DNA of 64,000 bases from Massilia varians (GTDB taxonomy: Bacteria > Pseudomonadota > Gammaproteobacteria > Burkholderiales > Burkholderiaceae_D). The stretch lies in NCBI RefSeq assembly GCF_027923905.1, contig NZ_AP026966.1, forward strand, positions 62,001-126,000, in the 5' to 3' direction. A model generated the notes under the pieces. It had not been told where the DNA came from. It ran no database searches and worked only from the letters and a program-made list of their open reading frames with translations. Shown here one piece after another: positions 47,101 to 58,871 of this stretch. Each line of letters starts with the position of its first letter. The first letter of the stretch is position 1. The position numbers and the translations under genes were made by a program.

Positions 47101-47475
47101 TTACGTACCCAGGCCGCGCCAGGGGCGCTGGCCGCCATACACGTGCAGGTGCAGGTGGTAGACCTCCTGCCCGCCGTCCGGCCCGCTGTTGATCAGGGTC
47201 TTGTAGCCGCCGCTGCGCCCGCCATTGCCGTCGGATTTGACGGCAACACCATGCTCTTCTGCAAGTTTCGGCGCCAGCGCCAGCATCTTGCCCAGCACCG
47301 CCGCGTGTTCCATGCCGCAGTCGGACAGGCTGTCCAGGTGCTGTTTCGGGATCACCAGCAGGTGTACCGGGGCAGCCGGGTTGATGTCCTTGAAGGCCAG
47401 CACGTCGTCGTCTTCATACACGACGCTGGCCGGAATCTGCTTGGCAACGATCTTGCAAAAAATGCAGTTATCCAT
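47101..47475 (-). CDS. Histidine triad (HIT) nucleotide-binding protein
   Basis: A 124-residue HINT-type hydrolase: zinc-type CIFCKIV at the start, IPKQHLDSL, and the catalytic HLHLHVYGG near the C-terminus. These enzymes hydrolyse AMP-conjugates such as nucleoside phosphoramidates. The ATG at 47475 starts MDNCIFCKI, the usual N-terminus; the longer frame upstream is not HIT-like. It lies between hisE and tatA, 152 bp from hisE. Confidence 0.93.
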   Translation of the reverse strand: MDNCIFCKIVAKQIPASVVYEDDDVLAFKDINPAAPVHLLVIPKQHLDSLSDCGMEHAAVLGKMLALAPKLAEEHGVAVKSDGNGGRSGGYKTLINSGPDGGQEVYHLHLHVYGGQRPWRGLGT

Positions 47476-47627
47476 TTTGTCTCCGATCTTGTGACAGTGT
47501 CCCGGTCTGGGACCCGTGCATCCTACCGGCATCGCATGACATCGCTGTGACGGTGGAAGCCTGATTATGACACCGCCTGCCGGCATGGCAAGCGCGAGCG
47601 GGCGCTCACTGTTTGCTTATTGTCTGT

Positions 47628-47966
47628 TTATTCCTTGCGCGCGGCTTTTTCTTCGATGCCCGACACGCCTTCGCGGCGCGCCAGCTCGTCGATCACCTGC
47701 TGCGGCGTCAGGCCGAATTGCGCCAGCAGCACCATCGAGTGGAACCACAGGTCGGCCGTTTCGTACAGCACCTTGGAGGCATCGCCCGAGACGCGCGCGT
47801 CCTTGGCGGCCATCACGGTTTCGGTTGCCTCTTCGCCGATCTTCTTGAGGATGGCGTCGTCGCCCTTGCTGAACAGCTTGGCGACGTAGGAAGTTGCGGG
47901 GTCGCCGCCGGCGGCCGGCTTGCGCGACTCGATGGTGGCCGCGACGCGGGCCAGGATCTCACTCAT
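47628..47966 (-). CDS. hisE: Phosphoribosyl-ATP pyrophosphatase
   Basis: A 112-residue enzyme (the second histidine-pathway step). The core [16 protein letters not shown] and [28 protein letters not shown] are intact. The ATG at 47966 lies within the last bases of hisI (8-bp overlap), so it is coupled to hisI. HisE and HisI are separate proteins here, unlike the enteric fusion. Confidence 0.95.
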   Translation of the reverse strand: MSEILARVAATIESRKPAAGGDPATSYVAKLFSKGDDAILKKIGEEATETVMAAKDARVSGDASKVLYETADLWFHSMVLLAQFGLTPQQVIDELARREGVSGIEEKAARKE

Positions 47967-48366
47967 GGGATGTCTTGTTCGAAGAATAGATGGTGTCGGG
48001 GTCCTGCAGCACGGGGTCGACCGCCTGCCACTCCGCGCCGTCGAAGCGCTGGAAGAAGCAGGAGTGGCGCCCGGTGTGGCAGGCAATGCCGCCCTTCTGC
48101 TCGATTTTCAGGAGCACGACGTCCTCGTCGCAATCCAGGCGCATCTCCAGCACCTTCTGGGTGTGGCCGGACTCTTCGCCCTTGTGCCACAGCTTCTTGC
48201 GCGAGCGGCTCCAGTAGACGGCTTCGCCCAGCTCCACCGTCTTCGCGAGCGCATCGCGGTTCATCCAGGCGAACATCAGGATGTCGCCGGTGGCGGCTTC
48301 CTGGGCGATGACCGGGACCAGACCGTTCTCGTCCCAGCGGACTTTGTTCAGCCACTTGTTCGGCAT
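47959..48366 (-). CDS. hisI: Phosphoribosyl-AMP cyclohydrolase
   Basis: A 135-residue enzyme for the third histidine step, opening the purine ring of phosphoribosyl-AMP. Zinc/active-site signatures [21 protein letters not shown] and [12 protein letters not shown] then [14 protein letters not shown] are complete. The ATG at 48366 lies 3 bp from the hisF stop, and it overlaps hisE by 8 bp. The longer frame upstream runs inside hisF and is not used. Confidence 0.95.
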   Translation of the reverse strand: MPNKWLNKVRWDENGLVPVIAQEAATGDILMFAWMNRDALAKTVELGEAVYWSRSRKKLWHKGEESGHTQKVLEMRLDCDEDVVLLKIEQKGGIACHTGRHSCFFQRFDGAEWQAVDPVLQDPDTIYSSNKTSHE

Positions 48367-48368
48367 GT

Positions 48369-49130
48369 TCACTCCAGGCGCATCGGGATGCCGCGTTCGC
48401 GCATGAAGCGCTTGGCCTCGCCGACCGTGTGCTGCCCGTAGTGGAAGATGCTGGCGGCCAGCACCGCGTCCGCATGACCTTCGAGGATGCCGTCGGCCAG
48501 GTCTTGCAAACCGCCGACGCCGCCCGAGGCGATCACCGAAATGCCGACCGCGTCGGACACGGCGCGCGTCAGGCCCAGGTCGAAGCCGGATTTGGTGCCA
48601 TCGCGGTCCATCGAGGTGAGCAGCAGCTCGCCGGCGCCGAGCGACTCCATCTTCTGCGCCCATTCGACGGCATCCAGGCCGGTCGCGTTGCGTCCGCCGT
48701 GGGTGAAGACTTCCCACTTGCCGGGCGCGACCTGCTTGGCGTCGATCGCCACCACGATGCACTGCGAGCCGTGCTTCTGCGAGGCCTCGAACACCAGCTG
48801 CGGGTTGGTGACGGCCGAGGTATTCATCGACACCTTGTCGGCGCCGGCATTGAGCAGGCGCCGCACGTCCTCGACCTTGCGCACGCCGCCACCGACGGTG
48901 AGCGGGATGAACACGGTCGAGGCCACGGCTTCGATGATCGGCAGGATCAGGTCGCGGCCGTCGCTCGAGGCGGTGATGTCGAGGAAGGTGATCTCGTCGG
49001 CGCCTTGTCCGTCATAGCGGCGTGCGATCTCGACCGGGTCGCCGGCGTCGCGCAGCTCGGTGAAGTTGACGCCCTTGACCACACGGCCGCCGGTGACGTC
49101 GAGGCAGGGGATGATGCGTTTTGCGAGCAT
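48369..49130 (-). CDS. hisF: Imidazole glycerol phosphate synthase cyclase subunit
   Basis: A 253-residue (beta/alpha)8 enzyme with N-terminal [19 protein letters not shown] and C-terminal [16 protein letters not shown], both phosphate-binding signatures of HisF. It works with HisH to form imidazole glycerol phosphate and AICAR. It is 5 bp downstream of hisA. Confidence 0.97.
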   Translation of the reverse strand: MLAKRIIPCLDVTGGRVVKGVNFTELRDAGDPVEIARRYDGQGADEITFLDITASSDGRDLILPIIEAVASTVFIPLTVGGGVRKVEDVRRLLNAGADKVSMNTSAVTNPQLVFEASQKHGSQCIVVAIDAKQVAPGKWEVFTHGGRNATGLDAVEWAQKMESLGAGELLLTSMDRDGTKSGFDLGLTRAVSDAVGISVIASGGVGGLQDLADGILEGHADAVLAASIFHYGQHTVGEAKRFMRERGIPMRLE

Positions 49131-49135
49131 GGAGC

Positions 49136-49912
49136 TTAAGCCTGGGCGCCCTCGGTCAGTTCATCGGCCCGTTCCTGCGCCGAGCTCAGGTCCAGCGTGC
49201 CTTCGTAGATCGAACGGCCGCAGATCACGCCCTCGATGCCTTCGTCCTGCACCGCGCACAGCGCTTCGACGTCGGCCAGGTTGTGCACGCCGCCCGAGGC
49301 GATGATCGGGATCTTCACGGCCTGGGCCAGCTTGACGGTCGCTTCGATGTTGACGCCGCCCATCATGCCGTCGCGGCCGATGTCGGTGTAGACGATCGAC
49401 TCGACGCCGTAGCCTTCGAACTTCTTGGCCAGGTCGATGACTTCGTGGCCCGACATCTTGCTCCAGCCGTCGGTGGCGACCTTGCCGTCCTTGGCGTCCA
49501 GGCCGACGATGATCGAGCCCGGGAAGGCGCCGCAGGCGTCGTGCAGGAAACCCGGGTTCTTCACCGCGGCGGTGCCGACGATGATGTAGGTGATGCCGTC
49601 GTCCAGGTAGCGCTCGATGGTGTCGAGGTCGCGGATGCCGCCGCCCAGCTGGACCGGGATCTCGTCGATGCCCATCTCTTCGGCGTAGTCCTGCACGGTC
49701 TTCAGGATGGACTTGATCGCTTCCTCGTTCTTCGGCTTGCCCGCGAACGCGCCGTTCAGGTCGACCAGGTGCAGCCGGCGCGCGCCCTTCTTCAGCCAGT
49801 GCAGCGCCATGTCGGCGGGGTCTTCGGAAAACACGGTGGCGAGGTCCATGTCGCCCTGTTTCAGGCGAACGCAGTGACCGTCTTTCAGGTCGATGGCAGG
49901 GATCAGCAGCAT
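49136..49912 (-). CDS. hisA: ProFAR isomerase (HisA)
   Basis: A 258-residue (beta/alpha)8 isomerase, paralogue of HisF, with [30 protein letters not shown] and [16 protein letters not shown]. It converts ProFAR to PRFAR in the fourth step of the pathway. The gap to hisH is 40 bp. Confidence 0.97.
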   Translation of the reverse strand: MLLIPAIDLKDGHCVRLKQGDMDLATVFSEDPADMALHWLKKGARRLHLVDLNGAFAGKPKNEEAIKSILKTVQDYAEEMGIDEIPVQLGGGIRDLDTIERYLDDGITYIIVGTAAVKNPGFLHDACGAFPGSIIVGLDAKDGKVATDGWSKMSGHEVIDLAKKFEGYGVESIVYTDIGRDGMMGGVNIEATVKLAQAVKIPIIASGGVHNLADVEALCAVQDEGIEGVICGRSIYEGTLDLSSAQERADELTEGAQA

Positions 49913-49952
49913 GGTCGTTGTCGGTTGGTTGACGGCGGATTGATGTTAAAAC

Positions 49953-50594
49953 TCACGGATTCCAGTGAATGAAATTGCGGTACAGGCGCAAGCCGGCGGC
50001 TGCGCTCTTTTCGGGGTGGAACTGGGTGGCGACCAGGTTGTCGCGCGCGACGGCACAGGTGTACATGCCGCCATAGTCGGCCTCGCCGATCGTGTCGAGC
50101 GGGTTGTCGGGCGCGGCATAATAGCTGTGCACGAAGTAGAAATAGGCGCCGTCCTCGACGCCTTCCCACAGCGGGTGGGCGCGGGTCTGGCGCACGCGGT
50201 TCCAGCCCATCTGCGGCACCTTGAAGCGCGAGCCGTCGGCCTGCAATTTTCCATTCAGCTGGAACCGCACCACCTTGCCCGGCAACAGGCCCAGGCCCGG
50301 CGTGCCTTCGTTCTCTTCGCTCGCGTCGAACAGCATCTGCTCGCCGACGCACACGCCCATCACCGGGCGCGTCTTCACGGCGCGCAGCAGGGCTTCTTCG
50401 AGGCCGGATTCGCGCAGGCTGCGCATGCAGTCGCGCATCGCGCCCTGGCCCGGCAGCACGATGCGGTCGGCAGCATCGATGTCGGCGGGCTTGTTCGATA
50501 CCAGGATGTCGGCCTCGGGCGCCGCGGCGCGCAGCGCCTGCGCCACCGAGCGCAGGTTGCCCAGGCCGTCGACCACCACAATCTTGTTCGTCAT
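49953..50594 (-). CDS. hisH: Imidazole glycerol phosphate synthase glutaminase subunit
   Basis: A 213-residue class I glutamine amidotransferase. The nucleophile region reads [10 protein letters not shown] (canonical G-C-G-Q variants are common), with the triad His and Glu in [27 protein letters not shown] is the usual N-terminus, so the ATG at 50594 is chosen over the longer frame. It supplies ammonia to HisF. Confidence 0.95.
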   Translation of the reverse strand: MTNKIVVVDGLGNLRSVAQALRAAAPEADILVSNKPADIDAADRIVLPGQGAMRDCMRSLRESGLEEALLRAVKTRPVMGVCVGEQMLFDASEENEGTPGLGLLPGKVVRFQLNGKLQADGSRFKVPQMGWNRVRQTRAHPLWEGVEDGAYFYFVHSYYAAPDNPLDTIGEADYGGMYTCAVARDNLVATQFHPEKSAAAGLRLYRNFIHWNP

Positions 50595-50601
50595 GATGGT
50601 T

Positions 50602-51192
50602 TTACAAGCTACCTTTGGTCGAAGGGATGATGCCGGCGGCGCGCTCGTCCAGCGCGGTGGCCATGCGCAGCGCACGGCCGAAGGCCTTGAACACGGTCTC
50701 GCACTGGTGGTGCGCGTTCACGCCGCGCAGGTTGTCGATGTGCAGGGTCACGCCGGCGTGGTTCACGAAGCCGCGGAAGAATTCGCCCGTCAGGTCGACG
50801 TCATAGGTGCCGATCATGGCGCGCGTCCAGGGGATGTGCATTTCCAGGCCGGGACGGCCCGAGAAATCGATCACCACGCGCGACAGCGCTTCGTCCAGCG
50901 GCACGTAGGAGTGGCCGTAGCGCACCATGCCCTTCTTGTCGCCGACGGCCTTGGCCACCGCCATGCCCAGCGTGATGCCGGTGTCCTCGACGGTATGGTG
51001 CGCATCGATGTGCAGGTCGCCGACGGCTTCGACTTCGAGGTCGATCATGCCGTGGCGCGCGATCTGGTCGAGCATGTGGTCGAGGAAGGGGACGCCGGTA
51101 TTGAGATTCTGGCGGCCGGTGCCGTCGAGGTTGATCGCGACGCGGATCTGCGTCTCGTTGGTGTTGCGCGTGATGTCGGCGGTGCGGTTCAT
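50602..51192 (-). CDS. hisB: Imidazoleglycerol-phosphate dehydratase
   Basis: A 196-residue monofunctional HisB (no phosphatase domain). The manganese-binding motifs [23 protein letters not shown] and [12 protein letters not shown] are intact. The ATG at 51192 ([16 protein letters not shown]) is chosen; the frame opens 54 nt earlier without a typical sequence. Sixth pathway step. Confidence 0.96.
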   Translation of the reverse strand: MNRTADITRNTNETQIRVAINLDGTGRQNLNTGVPFLDHMLDQIARHGMIDLEVEAVGDLHIDAHHTVEDTGITLGMAVAKAVGDKKGMVRYGHSYVPLDEALSRVVIDFSGRPGLEMHIPWTRAMIGTYDVDLTGEFFRGFVNHAGVTLHIDNLRGVNAHHQCETVFKAFGRALRMATALDERAAGIIPSTKGSL

Positions 51193-51247
51193 TGCTGGAG
51201 GCTCGTCAGTGCGGCCGCCCCGAAAAGGGGCTGCCGCGGGTAACACT

Positions 51248-52348
51248 TTATAGGGACGCTTTCAGGGCATTCAGGAATGCGGTGTTTTCTTCGGGGGTAC
51301 TGACCGTGACGCGTATGCAATTGGCCAATACCTTGTCCATTTTACTCAAATTTTTAATCAAGACCTTTTCGTCGCGCAGTTTTGAACAGGCCCGGTCCGC
51401 GTCCGGCACCCGCAGCGAGATGAAATTCGCCGCCGATGGAAACACTTCGACCCCCGGCAGGGCCGCCAGTTCGGCGGCCAGGCGCGCGCGCTCGGCATTC
51501 AGCATCTCGGCCTGGCGGTCGAGCACGTCGAGGTGGTCGAGCGCGAACTCGGCCGCGACCTGGGTCAGCACGTTGACGTTATAGGGCGGACGCACCTTCT
51601 CGAACTGCTCCAGCAGTTTCGGATCGCCCGACAGGTAGCCGAGGCGGATGCCGGCCAGGCCCAGCTTGGACAGGGTGCGCATCACGACCAGGTTCGGGAA
51701 TGCCGGCAGGCGGCCCATGAAGCTCTTCTTCGCGAAGGGCTGGTAGGCCTCGTCCACCACCACGATGCCGGTCTCGCCCAGGGCGCTGATGATGGCTTCC
51801 ATGTCGCCGGCATCGAACAGGTTGCCGGTCGGGTTGTTCGGATAGGCCAGGAAGACCAGCGACGGCTTGTGCTGCGCAATGGCGGCCAGCATGGCCGGCA
51901 GGTCGAGCGAGAAGTCGGCTTTCACCGGCACGCCGACGAAATCCGCGCCCGCGAACCCGGCCGAACGCGCGAACATCACGAAGGCCGGGGTCGGCGCCAT
52001 GACGACCGCCCGTTTGTCCTGGCGCGCCACGGCAGTGGCCATGATCGAAATGAGCTCGTCCGAGCCGTTGCCGAGCAGGACGTCGTAGCCGCCCGGCACG
52101 CCCAGGCCGGCGCAGATCTTCCCCTTGAGCGTGGTGTAGGAAGGCGGTGGATAGCGGTTGAGCGCGGCATCGGCCAGGCGCTGGCCCAGCTCGGCGCGCA
52201 GCGCGTCCGGCAGTTCATAGGGGTTTTCCATCGCGTCGAGCTTGATGTAGCCGCTCGCATCCGGCACAAAGTAAGTGGCGGTGTCGCGGACGTCTTGGCG
52301 GATGGTATTGGCGATCAGCTTGTCGATCGCAGTGACGCTCGATGTCAT
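51248..52348 (-). CDS. hisC: Histidinol-phosphate aminotransferase
   Basis: A 366-residue PLP-dependent class I/II aminotransferase. [19 protein letters not shown] and [11 protein letters not shown] are present, and the PLP lysine lies in [16 protein letters not shown]. It starts by overlapping the stop of the DNA methyltransferase (ATGA), so the methyltransferase and hisC are translationally coupled. Confidence 0.96.
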   Translation of the reverse strand: MTSSVTAIDKLIANTIRQDVRDTATYFVPDASGYIKLDAMENPYELPDALRAELGQRLADAALNRYPPPSYTTLKGKICAGLGVPGGYDVLLGNGSDELISIMATAVARQDKRAVVMAPTPAFVMFARSAGFAGADFVGVPVKADFSLDLPAMLAAIAQHKPSLVFLAYPNNPTGNLFDAGDMEAIISALGETGIVVVDEAYQPFAKKSFMGRLPAFPNLVVMRTLSKLGLAGIRLGYLSGDPKLLEQFEKVRPPYNVNVLTQVAAEFALDHLDVLDRQAEMLNAERARLAAELAALPGVEVFPSAANFISLRVPDADRACSKLRDEKVLIKNLSKMDKVLANCIRVTVSTPEENTAFLNALKASL

Positions 52349-53163
52349 GCGGTTTCCTCGTTCAGGGGGGCGTTCTTCGCGCTCTTGCGTTTTTTACCTG
52401 CAACCGGCACCTCGGGCGCGGCCAGGCGCGCGTGGATGATGTCGCAGTAGGCGGGATTCAGTTCGAAGCCGGTGAAATGGCGCCCGGTCTGGCGCGCGGC
52501 GATCGCCGTGGTGCCGCTGCCCATGAAGGGGTCGAGCACGATGCCGCCGGGCGGGCAGGACGCTTTCACCATGCGCTCGATGATCTCGAGCGGTTTCTGG
52601 GTCGGGTGGTCGGCGCGCTCCGGGTGCTCGCGGTGCAGGCGCGACACGCTCCACACGTCCTTCGGGTTGTAGCCGACTTCCAGCCACTTGGCGCCGATGA
52701 AGATCGAGCGCGAGCGCGCCTTCTTGGTCTCGGCGTCATAGGGAATGCGCACGGCGTCCAGGTCGAAATAATAGTCCTTGCGGTTCACGAAGAAGCCGAT
52801 GGTGTCGTGCACCGAGGAGAAGCTGCGCACGCTGCCGCCCATCGAGGGCACGCGGCGGTCCCAGATGATCTCGTTCATCATCGTCATGCGTTGTTTCAGC
52901 ATGACGAAGATCTCGGGCGCGAAGCGCCAGGTCAGGAAGATATACAGGCTGCCGTTGGGCTTGAGCTTGGGCAGCGCGGCATCGATCCATTGCTCGGTCC
53001 AGGCCAGGTAATCCTCGACGCTCTGCTGGTCCGAGGCGTTGCCGTAGTCCTTGCCGAGGTTGTAGGGCGGGTCGGTCAGGATCAGGTCGATGGATGCGTC
53101 CGGGATGCGCGCCATGCCGGCCAGCGCATCCTCGCAGAAGACCTGGTCGACCCAGGTGCTCAT
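52345..53163 (-). CDS. Orphan DNA methyltransferase (N6-adenine/N4-cytosine, beta-class)
   Basis: A 272-residue DNA methylase. Motif IV is DPPY at 31-34, HPTQKP at 186-191 and the SAM-binding motif [10 protein letters not shown] at 211-219; this order (IV before I) is the beta class, as in YhdJ or CcrM-like and many solitary methylases. No restriction endonuclease adjoins. It sits between hisD and hisC with 4-bp ATGA overlaps on both sides, so it is translated as part of the histidine operon. The target base or site cannot be read from sequence. The C-terminal tail is short and basic (GKKRKSAK). Confidence 0.92.
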   Translation of the reverse strand: MSTWVDQVFCEDALAGMARIPDASIDLILTDPPYNLGKDYGNASDQQSVEDYLAWTEQWIDAALPKLKPNGSLYIFLTWRFAPEIFVMLKQRMTMMNEIIWDRRVPSMGGSVRSFSSVHDTIGFFVNRKDYYFDLDAVRIPYDAETKKARSRSIFIGAKWLEVGYNPKDVWSVSRLHREHPERADHPTQKPLEIIERMVKASCPPGGIVLDPFMGSGTTAIAARQTGRHFTGFELNPAYCDIIHARLAAPEVPVAGKKRKSAKNAPLNEETA

Positions 53164-54479
53164 GACTTGATACGAAGCTCGGCGCTGCGGGCGTGCGCCT
53201 GCAGGCCTTCGCCATAGGCCAGCTCGGCCGCGACCTTGCCCAGGGTCTGGGCGCCCTGCTCGCTCACCTGGATCACGGACGAGCGCTTCTGGAAGTCGTA
53301 CACGCCCAGCGGCGAGGAGAAACGCGCGGTGCGCGAGGTCGGCAGCACGTGGTTCGGCCCGCAGCAGTAGTCGCCCAGCGACTCGGACGAGAAGCGGCCC
53401 AGGAACATGGCGCCGGCGTGGCGGATTTTATCCGCCCACTGCAGCGGCTCCTGCGCGGAGATCTCGAGGTGCTCGGCGGCGATGGCGTTGGCGATCTCGC
53501 AGGCTTCAATCATGTCGCGCACTTTCACCAGGGCGCCGCGGTCGCTGAGCGAAGTGGTGATGGTCGCGGCGCGCGGCATGGTCGGCAGCAGCTTGTGGAT
53601 GCTCGCTTCCACGCGCGCGATGTAGTCCGCGTCCGGACACAGCAGGATGGCCTGGGCCAGCTCGTCGTGCTCGGCCTGCGAGAACAGGTCCATCGCCACC
53701 CAGTCCGGGTCGGTGGTGCCGTCGCACAGCACCAGGATTTCCGACGGACCGGCGATCATGTCGATGCCCACCACGCCGAACACGCGGCGCTTGGCGGCCG
53801 CCACATAGGCGTTGCCGGGGCCGACGATCTTGTCGACGGCGGGAATGGTTTCGGTGCCGTAGGCCAGCGCGCCGACGGCCTGGGCGCCGCCGATGGTGAT
53901 CACGCGGGTGACGCCGGCGATCGCCGCGGCCGCCAGCACCATCTGGTTCTTCACGCCGTCGGGGGTCGGCACCACCATGACGATTTCCTGCACGCCCGCC
54001 ACCTGGGCCGGAATCGCATTCATCAGGACCGAGGACGGGTACGCAGCCTTGCCGCCCGGGACGTAGATGCCGACGCGGTCCAGCGGGGTCACGCGCTGGC
54101 CCAGCACGGTGCCGTCGGGCTCGGTGAACGTGAATCCGTTCAGCTCCTGCTTCTGGCGCTCGTGGAACACGCGGATGCGCTCGGCGGCGGTACGCAATGC
54201 CGCGCGCTGCGCTTCCGGCAGCGAGGCCAGGGCCGCGTCCAGTTCGTCCTGTCCAATGTCGAAGGCAGCCATCGACGCGGCGCCGCCGTTCGGGATGCGG
54301 TCGAAACGGTTGGTGTACTCCAGCACGGCAGCGTCACCGCGATGCTTCACGTCCGCCAGGATCGTCGCGACGCTGGACTCGATGGCGTCGTCGGTGTCGG
54401 CTTCAAAGGCCAGCAGCGCATCGAGCGTCTGCTTGAAGTCGGGTGCGGTGGAGTCGAGCTTGCGGATCCGTACTGCCAT
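53160..54479 (-). CDS. hisD: Histidinol dehydrogenase
   Basis: A 439-residue zinc enzyme for the last two oxidation steps. The signature [20 protein letters not shown] and [12 protein letters not shown], then the C-terminal [22 protein letters not shown], fit HisD. Its TGA overlaps the ATG of the orphan methyltransferase, and it is 6 bp downstream of hisG. Confidence 0.97.
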   Translation of the reverse strand: MAVRIRKLDSTAPDFKQTLDALLAFEADTDDAIESSVATILADVKHRGDAAVLEYTNRFDRIPNGGAASMAAFDIGQDELDAALASLPEAQRAALRTAAERIRVFHERQKQELNGFTFTEPDGTVLGQRVTPLDRVGIYVPGGKAAYPSSVLMNAIPAQVAGVQEIVMVVPTPDGVKNQMVLAAAAIAGVTRVITIGGAQAVGALAYGTETIPAVDKIVGPGNAYVAAAKRRVFGVVGIDMIAGPSEILVLCDGTTDPDWVAMDLFSQAEHDELAQAILLCPDADYIARVEASIHKLLPTMPRAATITTSLSDRGALVKVRDMIEACEIANAIAAEHLEISAQEPLQWADKIRHAGAMFLGRFSSESLGDYCCGPNHVLPTSRTARFSSPLGVYDFQKRSSVIQVSEQGAQTLGKVAAELAYGEGLQAHARSAELRIKS

Positions 54480-54485
54480 GATGCT

Positions 54486-55169
54486 TTAGCCTTGTGTCTG
54501 GGACGCCCGTTCGAAGGCGTCGAGGATGGGTTGCAGGCGCTCGCGCTTGAGCTTGAGCGCGGCCTGGTTGACCACCAGGCGCGAGGAGATGTCCATGATC
54601 TTTTCGACTTCGACCAGGTTGTTGGCGCGCAGGGTGCCGCCGGTCGAGACCACGTCGACGATGGCGTCGGACAGGCCGACCAGCGGCGCCAGTTCCATCG
54701 AACCGTACAGCTTGATCAGGTCGACGTGCACGCCCTTGCGGGCGAAGTGCTCGCGCGCGGTGTTGACGAACTTGGTCGCCACGCGCAGGCGCGCGCCCTG
54801 GCGCACCGCGCTCTCGTAGTCGAAGCCGGCGTTGGTCGCCACCGACATGCGGCAGCTGGCGATGTGCAGGTCGATCGGCTGGTACAGGCCCTCGCCTCCG
54901 TGCTCGAGCAGCACGTCCTTGCCGGCCACGCCGAAGTCGGCGGCGCCATGCTGGACATAGGTCGGCACGTCGCTGGCGCGCACGATCAGCACGCGCACGC
55001 CCGGGTCGTTGGTCGGCAGGATCAGCTTGCGCGAGGATTCCGGATTCTCGAGGACGGTGATGCCGGCGCTCTCCAGGAGCGGCAGGGTGTCTTCGAAAAT
55101 CCGGCCCTTGGAGAGGGCGAGGATCAGTCCGCCTTCCGCGGAGTTGCCGGTTTTGGTGGTGATCGTCAT
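54486..55169 (-). CDS. hisG: ATP phosphoribosyltransferase, short form
   Basis: A 227-residue HisG of the short type (HisG-S), with [35 protein letters not shown] and [16 protein letters not shown]. Short HisG lacks the C-terminal regulatory domain and needs the HisZ partner, which is not in this window. The ATG at 55169 overlaps the murA stop (ATGA). First committed step of histidine synthesis. Confidence 0.95.
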   Translation of the reverse strand: MTITTKTGNSAEGGLILALSKGRIFEDTLPLLESAGITVLENPESSRKLILPTNDPGVRVLIVRASDVPTYVQHGAADFGVAGKDVLLEHGGEGLYQPIDLHIASCRMSVATNAGFDYESAVRQGARLRVATKFVNTAREHFARKGVHVDLIKLYGSMELAPLVGLSDAIVDVVSTGGTLRANNLVEVEKIMDISSRLVVNQAALKLKRERLQPILDAFERASQTQG

Positions 55170-56422
55170 TCTTTGATGCGCACGATGTCGGCGCCGACGG
55201 CCGAGAGTTTGACTTCCATGCGGTCGTAGCCACGGTCGAGGTGGTAGATGCGGTCGACCAGGGTGGTGCCCTGCGCCGCCATGCCGGCGATCACCAGCGA
55301 GGCCGAGGCGCGCAGGTCGGTCGCCATCACCGGCGCGCCGACCAGGCGGTCCACGCCCTTGATGAAGGCGGTGTTGCCTTCGGTGGAGATCTGGGCGCCG
55401 AGGCGGTTCATCTCCTGCACGTGCATGAAGCGGTTTTCGAAAATCGTCTCGGTGACGCGGCTCGGGCCGTCGGCCAGGATGTTCACGGCCATGAACTGGG
55501 CCTGCATGTCGGTCGGGAAGCCCGGGTATTCGGTGGTGCGGAACGAGACCGGGCGCGGGCGGCCATCCATGCGCGCACGAATGGTGTCGCTGCCGACGTC
55601 GAGCTGCAGGCCGATCTCGCGCAGCTTGTCGAGCGCCACGTCGAAGATGTCGGTGCGGGTGTTGCGCAGCATGATGTCGCCGCCGGTGGCCGCCACCGCG
55701 CACAGGAAAGTCGCCGCTTCGATGCGGTCCGAGATCACGGCGTGGCTGGCGCCATGCAGGCTGTCCACGCCCTGGATCACCAGGCGGTCGGTGCCGATGC
55801 CCTCGATCTTCGCGCCCATGGCCACCAGGAGGTTGGCCAGGTCGGTCACTTCCGGCTCGCGCGCGGCGTTCTCCAGCACGGTTTCGCCCTCGGCCAGGGT
55901 GGCGGCCATCAGGAGGTTCTCGGTGCCGGTCACCGTGATCATGTCGGTGTGGATGCGCGCGCCCTTGAGCTTGCCGTTCGTCCTGGCATGGATGTAGCCG
56001 CCTTCGATCGTGATCTCGGCGCCCATCTGGCGCAGGCCCTTGATGTGCTGGTCGACCGGACGCGAGCCGATCGCGCAGCCACCCGGCAGCGAGACCCTGG
56101 CTTCGCCGAAGCGCGCCAGCAGGGGCCCGAGCACCAGGATCGAGGCGCGCATGGTCTTCACCAATTCGTACGGCGCCTCGAGCGACGTGATGTTCGAACC
56201 GTTCAGGGTGACGCGTTCGTCGTCCTGGGTCACCTTCAGGCCGGTCTGGGCGAGCAGCTTGAGGATGGTGCGCACGTCGTGCAGGCGCGGCACGTTCGAC
56301 AGTTCGAGGTCGCCGCCCGTCAGCAGGCCGGCGCACAGGATGGGCAGCGCGGCGTTCTTGGCGCCCGAAACGGAGATGTCGCCATGCAGGCGCTTGCCGC
56401 CGACGATCTGGAGCTTGTCCAT
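55166..56422 (-). CDS. murA: UDP-N-acetylglucosamine 1-carboxyvinyltransferase
   Basis: A 418-residue enzyme, first step of peptidoglycan precursor synthesis. [29 protein letters not shown] is the standard N-terminus, and the catalytic Cys, the fosfomycin target, is residue 116 in [14 protein letters not shown], as in E. coli Cys115. It overlaps hisG by 4 bp and lies 3 bp after the IbaG gene. This links cell-wall synthesis to the his operon. Confidence 0.97.
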   Translation of the reverse strand: MDKLQIVGGKRLHGDISVSGAKNAALPILCAGLLTGGDLELSNVPRLHDVRTILKLLAQTGLKVTQDDERVTLNGSNITSLEAPYELVKTMRASILVLGPLLARFGEARVSLPGGCAIGSRPVDQHIKGLRQMGAEITIEGGYIHARTNGKLKGARIHTDMITVTGTENLLMAATLAEGETVLENAAREPEVTDLANLLVAMGAKIEGIGTDRLVIQGVDSLHGASHAVISDRIEAATFLCAVAATGGDIMLRNTRTDIFDVALDKLREIGLQLDVGSDTIRARMDGRPRPVSFRTTEYPGFPTDMQAQFMAVNILADGPSRVTETIFENRFMHVQEMNRLGAQISTEGNTAFIKGVDRLVGAPVMATDLRASASLVIAGMAAQGTTLVDRIYHLDRGYDRMEVKLSAVGADIVRIKE

Positions 56423-56425
56423 GGT

Positions 56426-56662
56426 TTAGCCTTGGTACTCTTCAGGGGTGAGGGTCTTCATCGACAGCGCGTGGATCTCTTCGCGCATGCGGTCGCCGAG
56501 CGCGGCGTACACCAGCTGGTGGCGCTGGATCGGGCGCTTGCCGGCAAAGGCCGGGGACACGATGACGGCCGTGAAATGCTGGCCGTCGCCTTCGACGTGC
56601 AAATGGGTGCATTCGAGGCCGGCGCTGATGTAGCTGTGGATCAGTTCGGGTGTGGTCGCCAC
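56426..56662 (-). CDS. ibaG: BolA/IbaG family protein
   Basis: A 78-residue BolA-like protein. [37 protein letters not shown] and [24 protein letters not shown] fit the IbaG subgroup, which is usually next to murA and mla genes. The start is GTG 56662 with GGAG about 6 nt upstream. BolA-like proteins partner with monothiol glutaredoxins in Fe-S handling. Confidence 0.9.
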   Translation of the reverse strand: MATTPELIHSYISAGLECTHLHVEGDGQHFTAVIVSPAFAGKRPIQRHQLVYAALGDRMREEIHALSMKTLTPEEYQG

Positions 56663-56684
56663 GGATAACTCCAGGTGAATTCTG

Positions 56685-57448
56685 TTAGTGGCGCAGCCGG
56701 TAGCCGCGCTTGAGAAGGTTGACCGCAATGGCCGCCAGCACCACGAAGAACACCGACACGATGGCCAGGCTGGTCCAGGGCGAGACGTCGGACTTGCCGA
56801 AGAATCCATAACGGAACCCGTCAATCATATAAAAGAACGGGTTGAAATGCGAGACTGCGAGCCAGAACGGCGGCAGTTTTTGGATGGAATAAAACACCCC
56901 GGCCAGGAAGGTGGCCGGCATGATCAGGAAGTTCTGGAAAGCGGCCAGCTGGTCGAACTTCTCGGCCCAGATGCCGGCGATCACGCCCATGGTGCCGAGG
57001 ATGGCCGCGCCCAGGAAGGCGAATACCAGGATCCACAGCGGCGCCACGAACGACAGGTGGGCGAACCAGGCGGTGATGACGAACACGCCGAAGCCCACCA
57101 CGACGCCGCGCAGCACGGCAGCAAGGACGTAGGCCGACAGGATCTCGGCATGCGACAGCGGCGGCAGCAGGATGAACACCAGGTTGCCGGTGATCTTGGA
57201 CTGGATCAGGGACGAGGACGAGTTGGCGAAGGCGTTCTGCAGCACGCTCATCATCACCAGCCCCGGGATCAGGAAGGCGGTGTAGCTGACGCCGTCCAGC
57301 ATCTCGACGCGGCCGTCCAGCACGTGGCCGAAGATCAGCAGGTACAGCATGGCCGTCACGACCGGCGCGGCGATGGTCTGGGTCGCCACTTTCCAGAAGC
57401 GCAGCGACTCCTTGTAGAACAGGGTGCGAAAACCCACCGAGAACAGGT

Positions 57449-57452
<4 letters not shown>
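56685..57452 (-). CDS. ABC-2 type transporter permease (YadH-like)
   Basis: A 255-residue permease with about six membrane segments and the ABC-2 pattern YKESLRFWKVATQTIAAPVVTAMLYLLIFG at the start. Length and neighbourhood match YadH. It overlaps the ATPase gene by 4 bp (ATGA). Substrate unknown; the placement next to mla genes suggests an envelope lipid or glycan. Confidence 0.9.
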
Positions 57453-58384
<932 letters not shown>

Positions 58385-58494
58385 TCTTGTTGGGAGGCGG
58401 CGCGAGCGCGCCAGGCCGTGCGGGGAAACGACCCATTATAGGGGAAATCGACAATACAAGAGGCTGATGGGAGAATTTGCTGCGGGAGGGTATT

Positions 58495-58595
58495 GTAGGG
58501 TGGACGGGTCTCCCGCCCGCGCGTTCAGCCAGACGACGCTCAGTGACAATGCATGGGAGAGTTGGACGCGCGGACGGCGTAGCCGTCCACCCTAC
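58495..58595. repeat. REP-like inverted repeat (GTAGGGTGG family), copy 3
   Basis: It begins GTAGGGTGGACGG and ends CCGTCCACCCTAC, immediately next to the mlaB stop codon. Inner palindromic parts include GGACGG-CGTAG-CCGTCC (mismatch-tolerant) and CGGGTCTCCCG. It separates the mla operon from the YadGH-type genes. Confidence 0.8.
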
Positions 58596-58871
58596 TTACG
58601 ACCGCAGAACCAGCTGGTCCACGCCGTACAGCGCGGCCAGCTTCTGCACGTTCCCGGGAACGTTGATGAAGGTGAGGCGCTGGCCGGCCTTCTGGGCGCG
58701 GCGCTGCCACGCCAGCAGCAGGGCCACGCCGGAGGAATCGGCGGCATTCACGCCGCCGAGGTCGAACACGGTTTCGCCGGCGGCGATCGCCGCGCAGCCC
58801 TGCTCCAGGGCGCCGCGGGCGGTCTGGAAGGTCAGTGCGTCGAGCGAGAGCATCGGATTGGCTTCGGCCAT
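58596..58871 (-). CDS. mlaB: Lipid asymmetry maintenance protein MlaB (STAS domain)
   Basis: A 91-residue STAS-domain protein with the conserved VFDLGGVNAADSSGVALLLAW, which includes the DSSG phospho-acceptor-like motif. MlaB binds and regulates the MlaF ATPase. It overlaps mlaC by one base and is the last mla gene. Confidence 0.92.
   Translation of the reverse strand: MAEANPMLSLDALTFQTARGALEQGCAAIAAGETVFDLGGVNAADSSGVALLLAWQRRAQKAGQRLTFINVPGNVQKLAALYGVDQLVLRS

Noticed and set aside
52345..53163. A restriction-modification system
   Set aside because: Only the methyltransferase is present; both flanking genes are histidine biosynthesis genes with overlapping codons.
53193..55229. A 678-codon plus-strand frame opposite hisD and hisG
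   Set aside because: Antisense shadow; hisD and hisG are unambiguous on the other strand.
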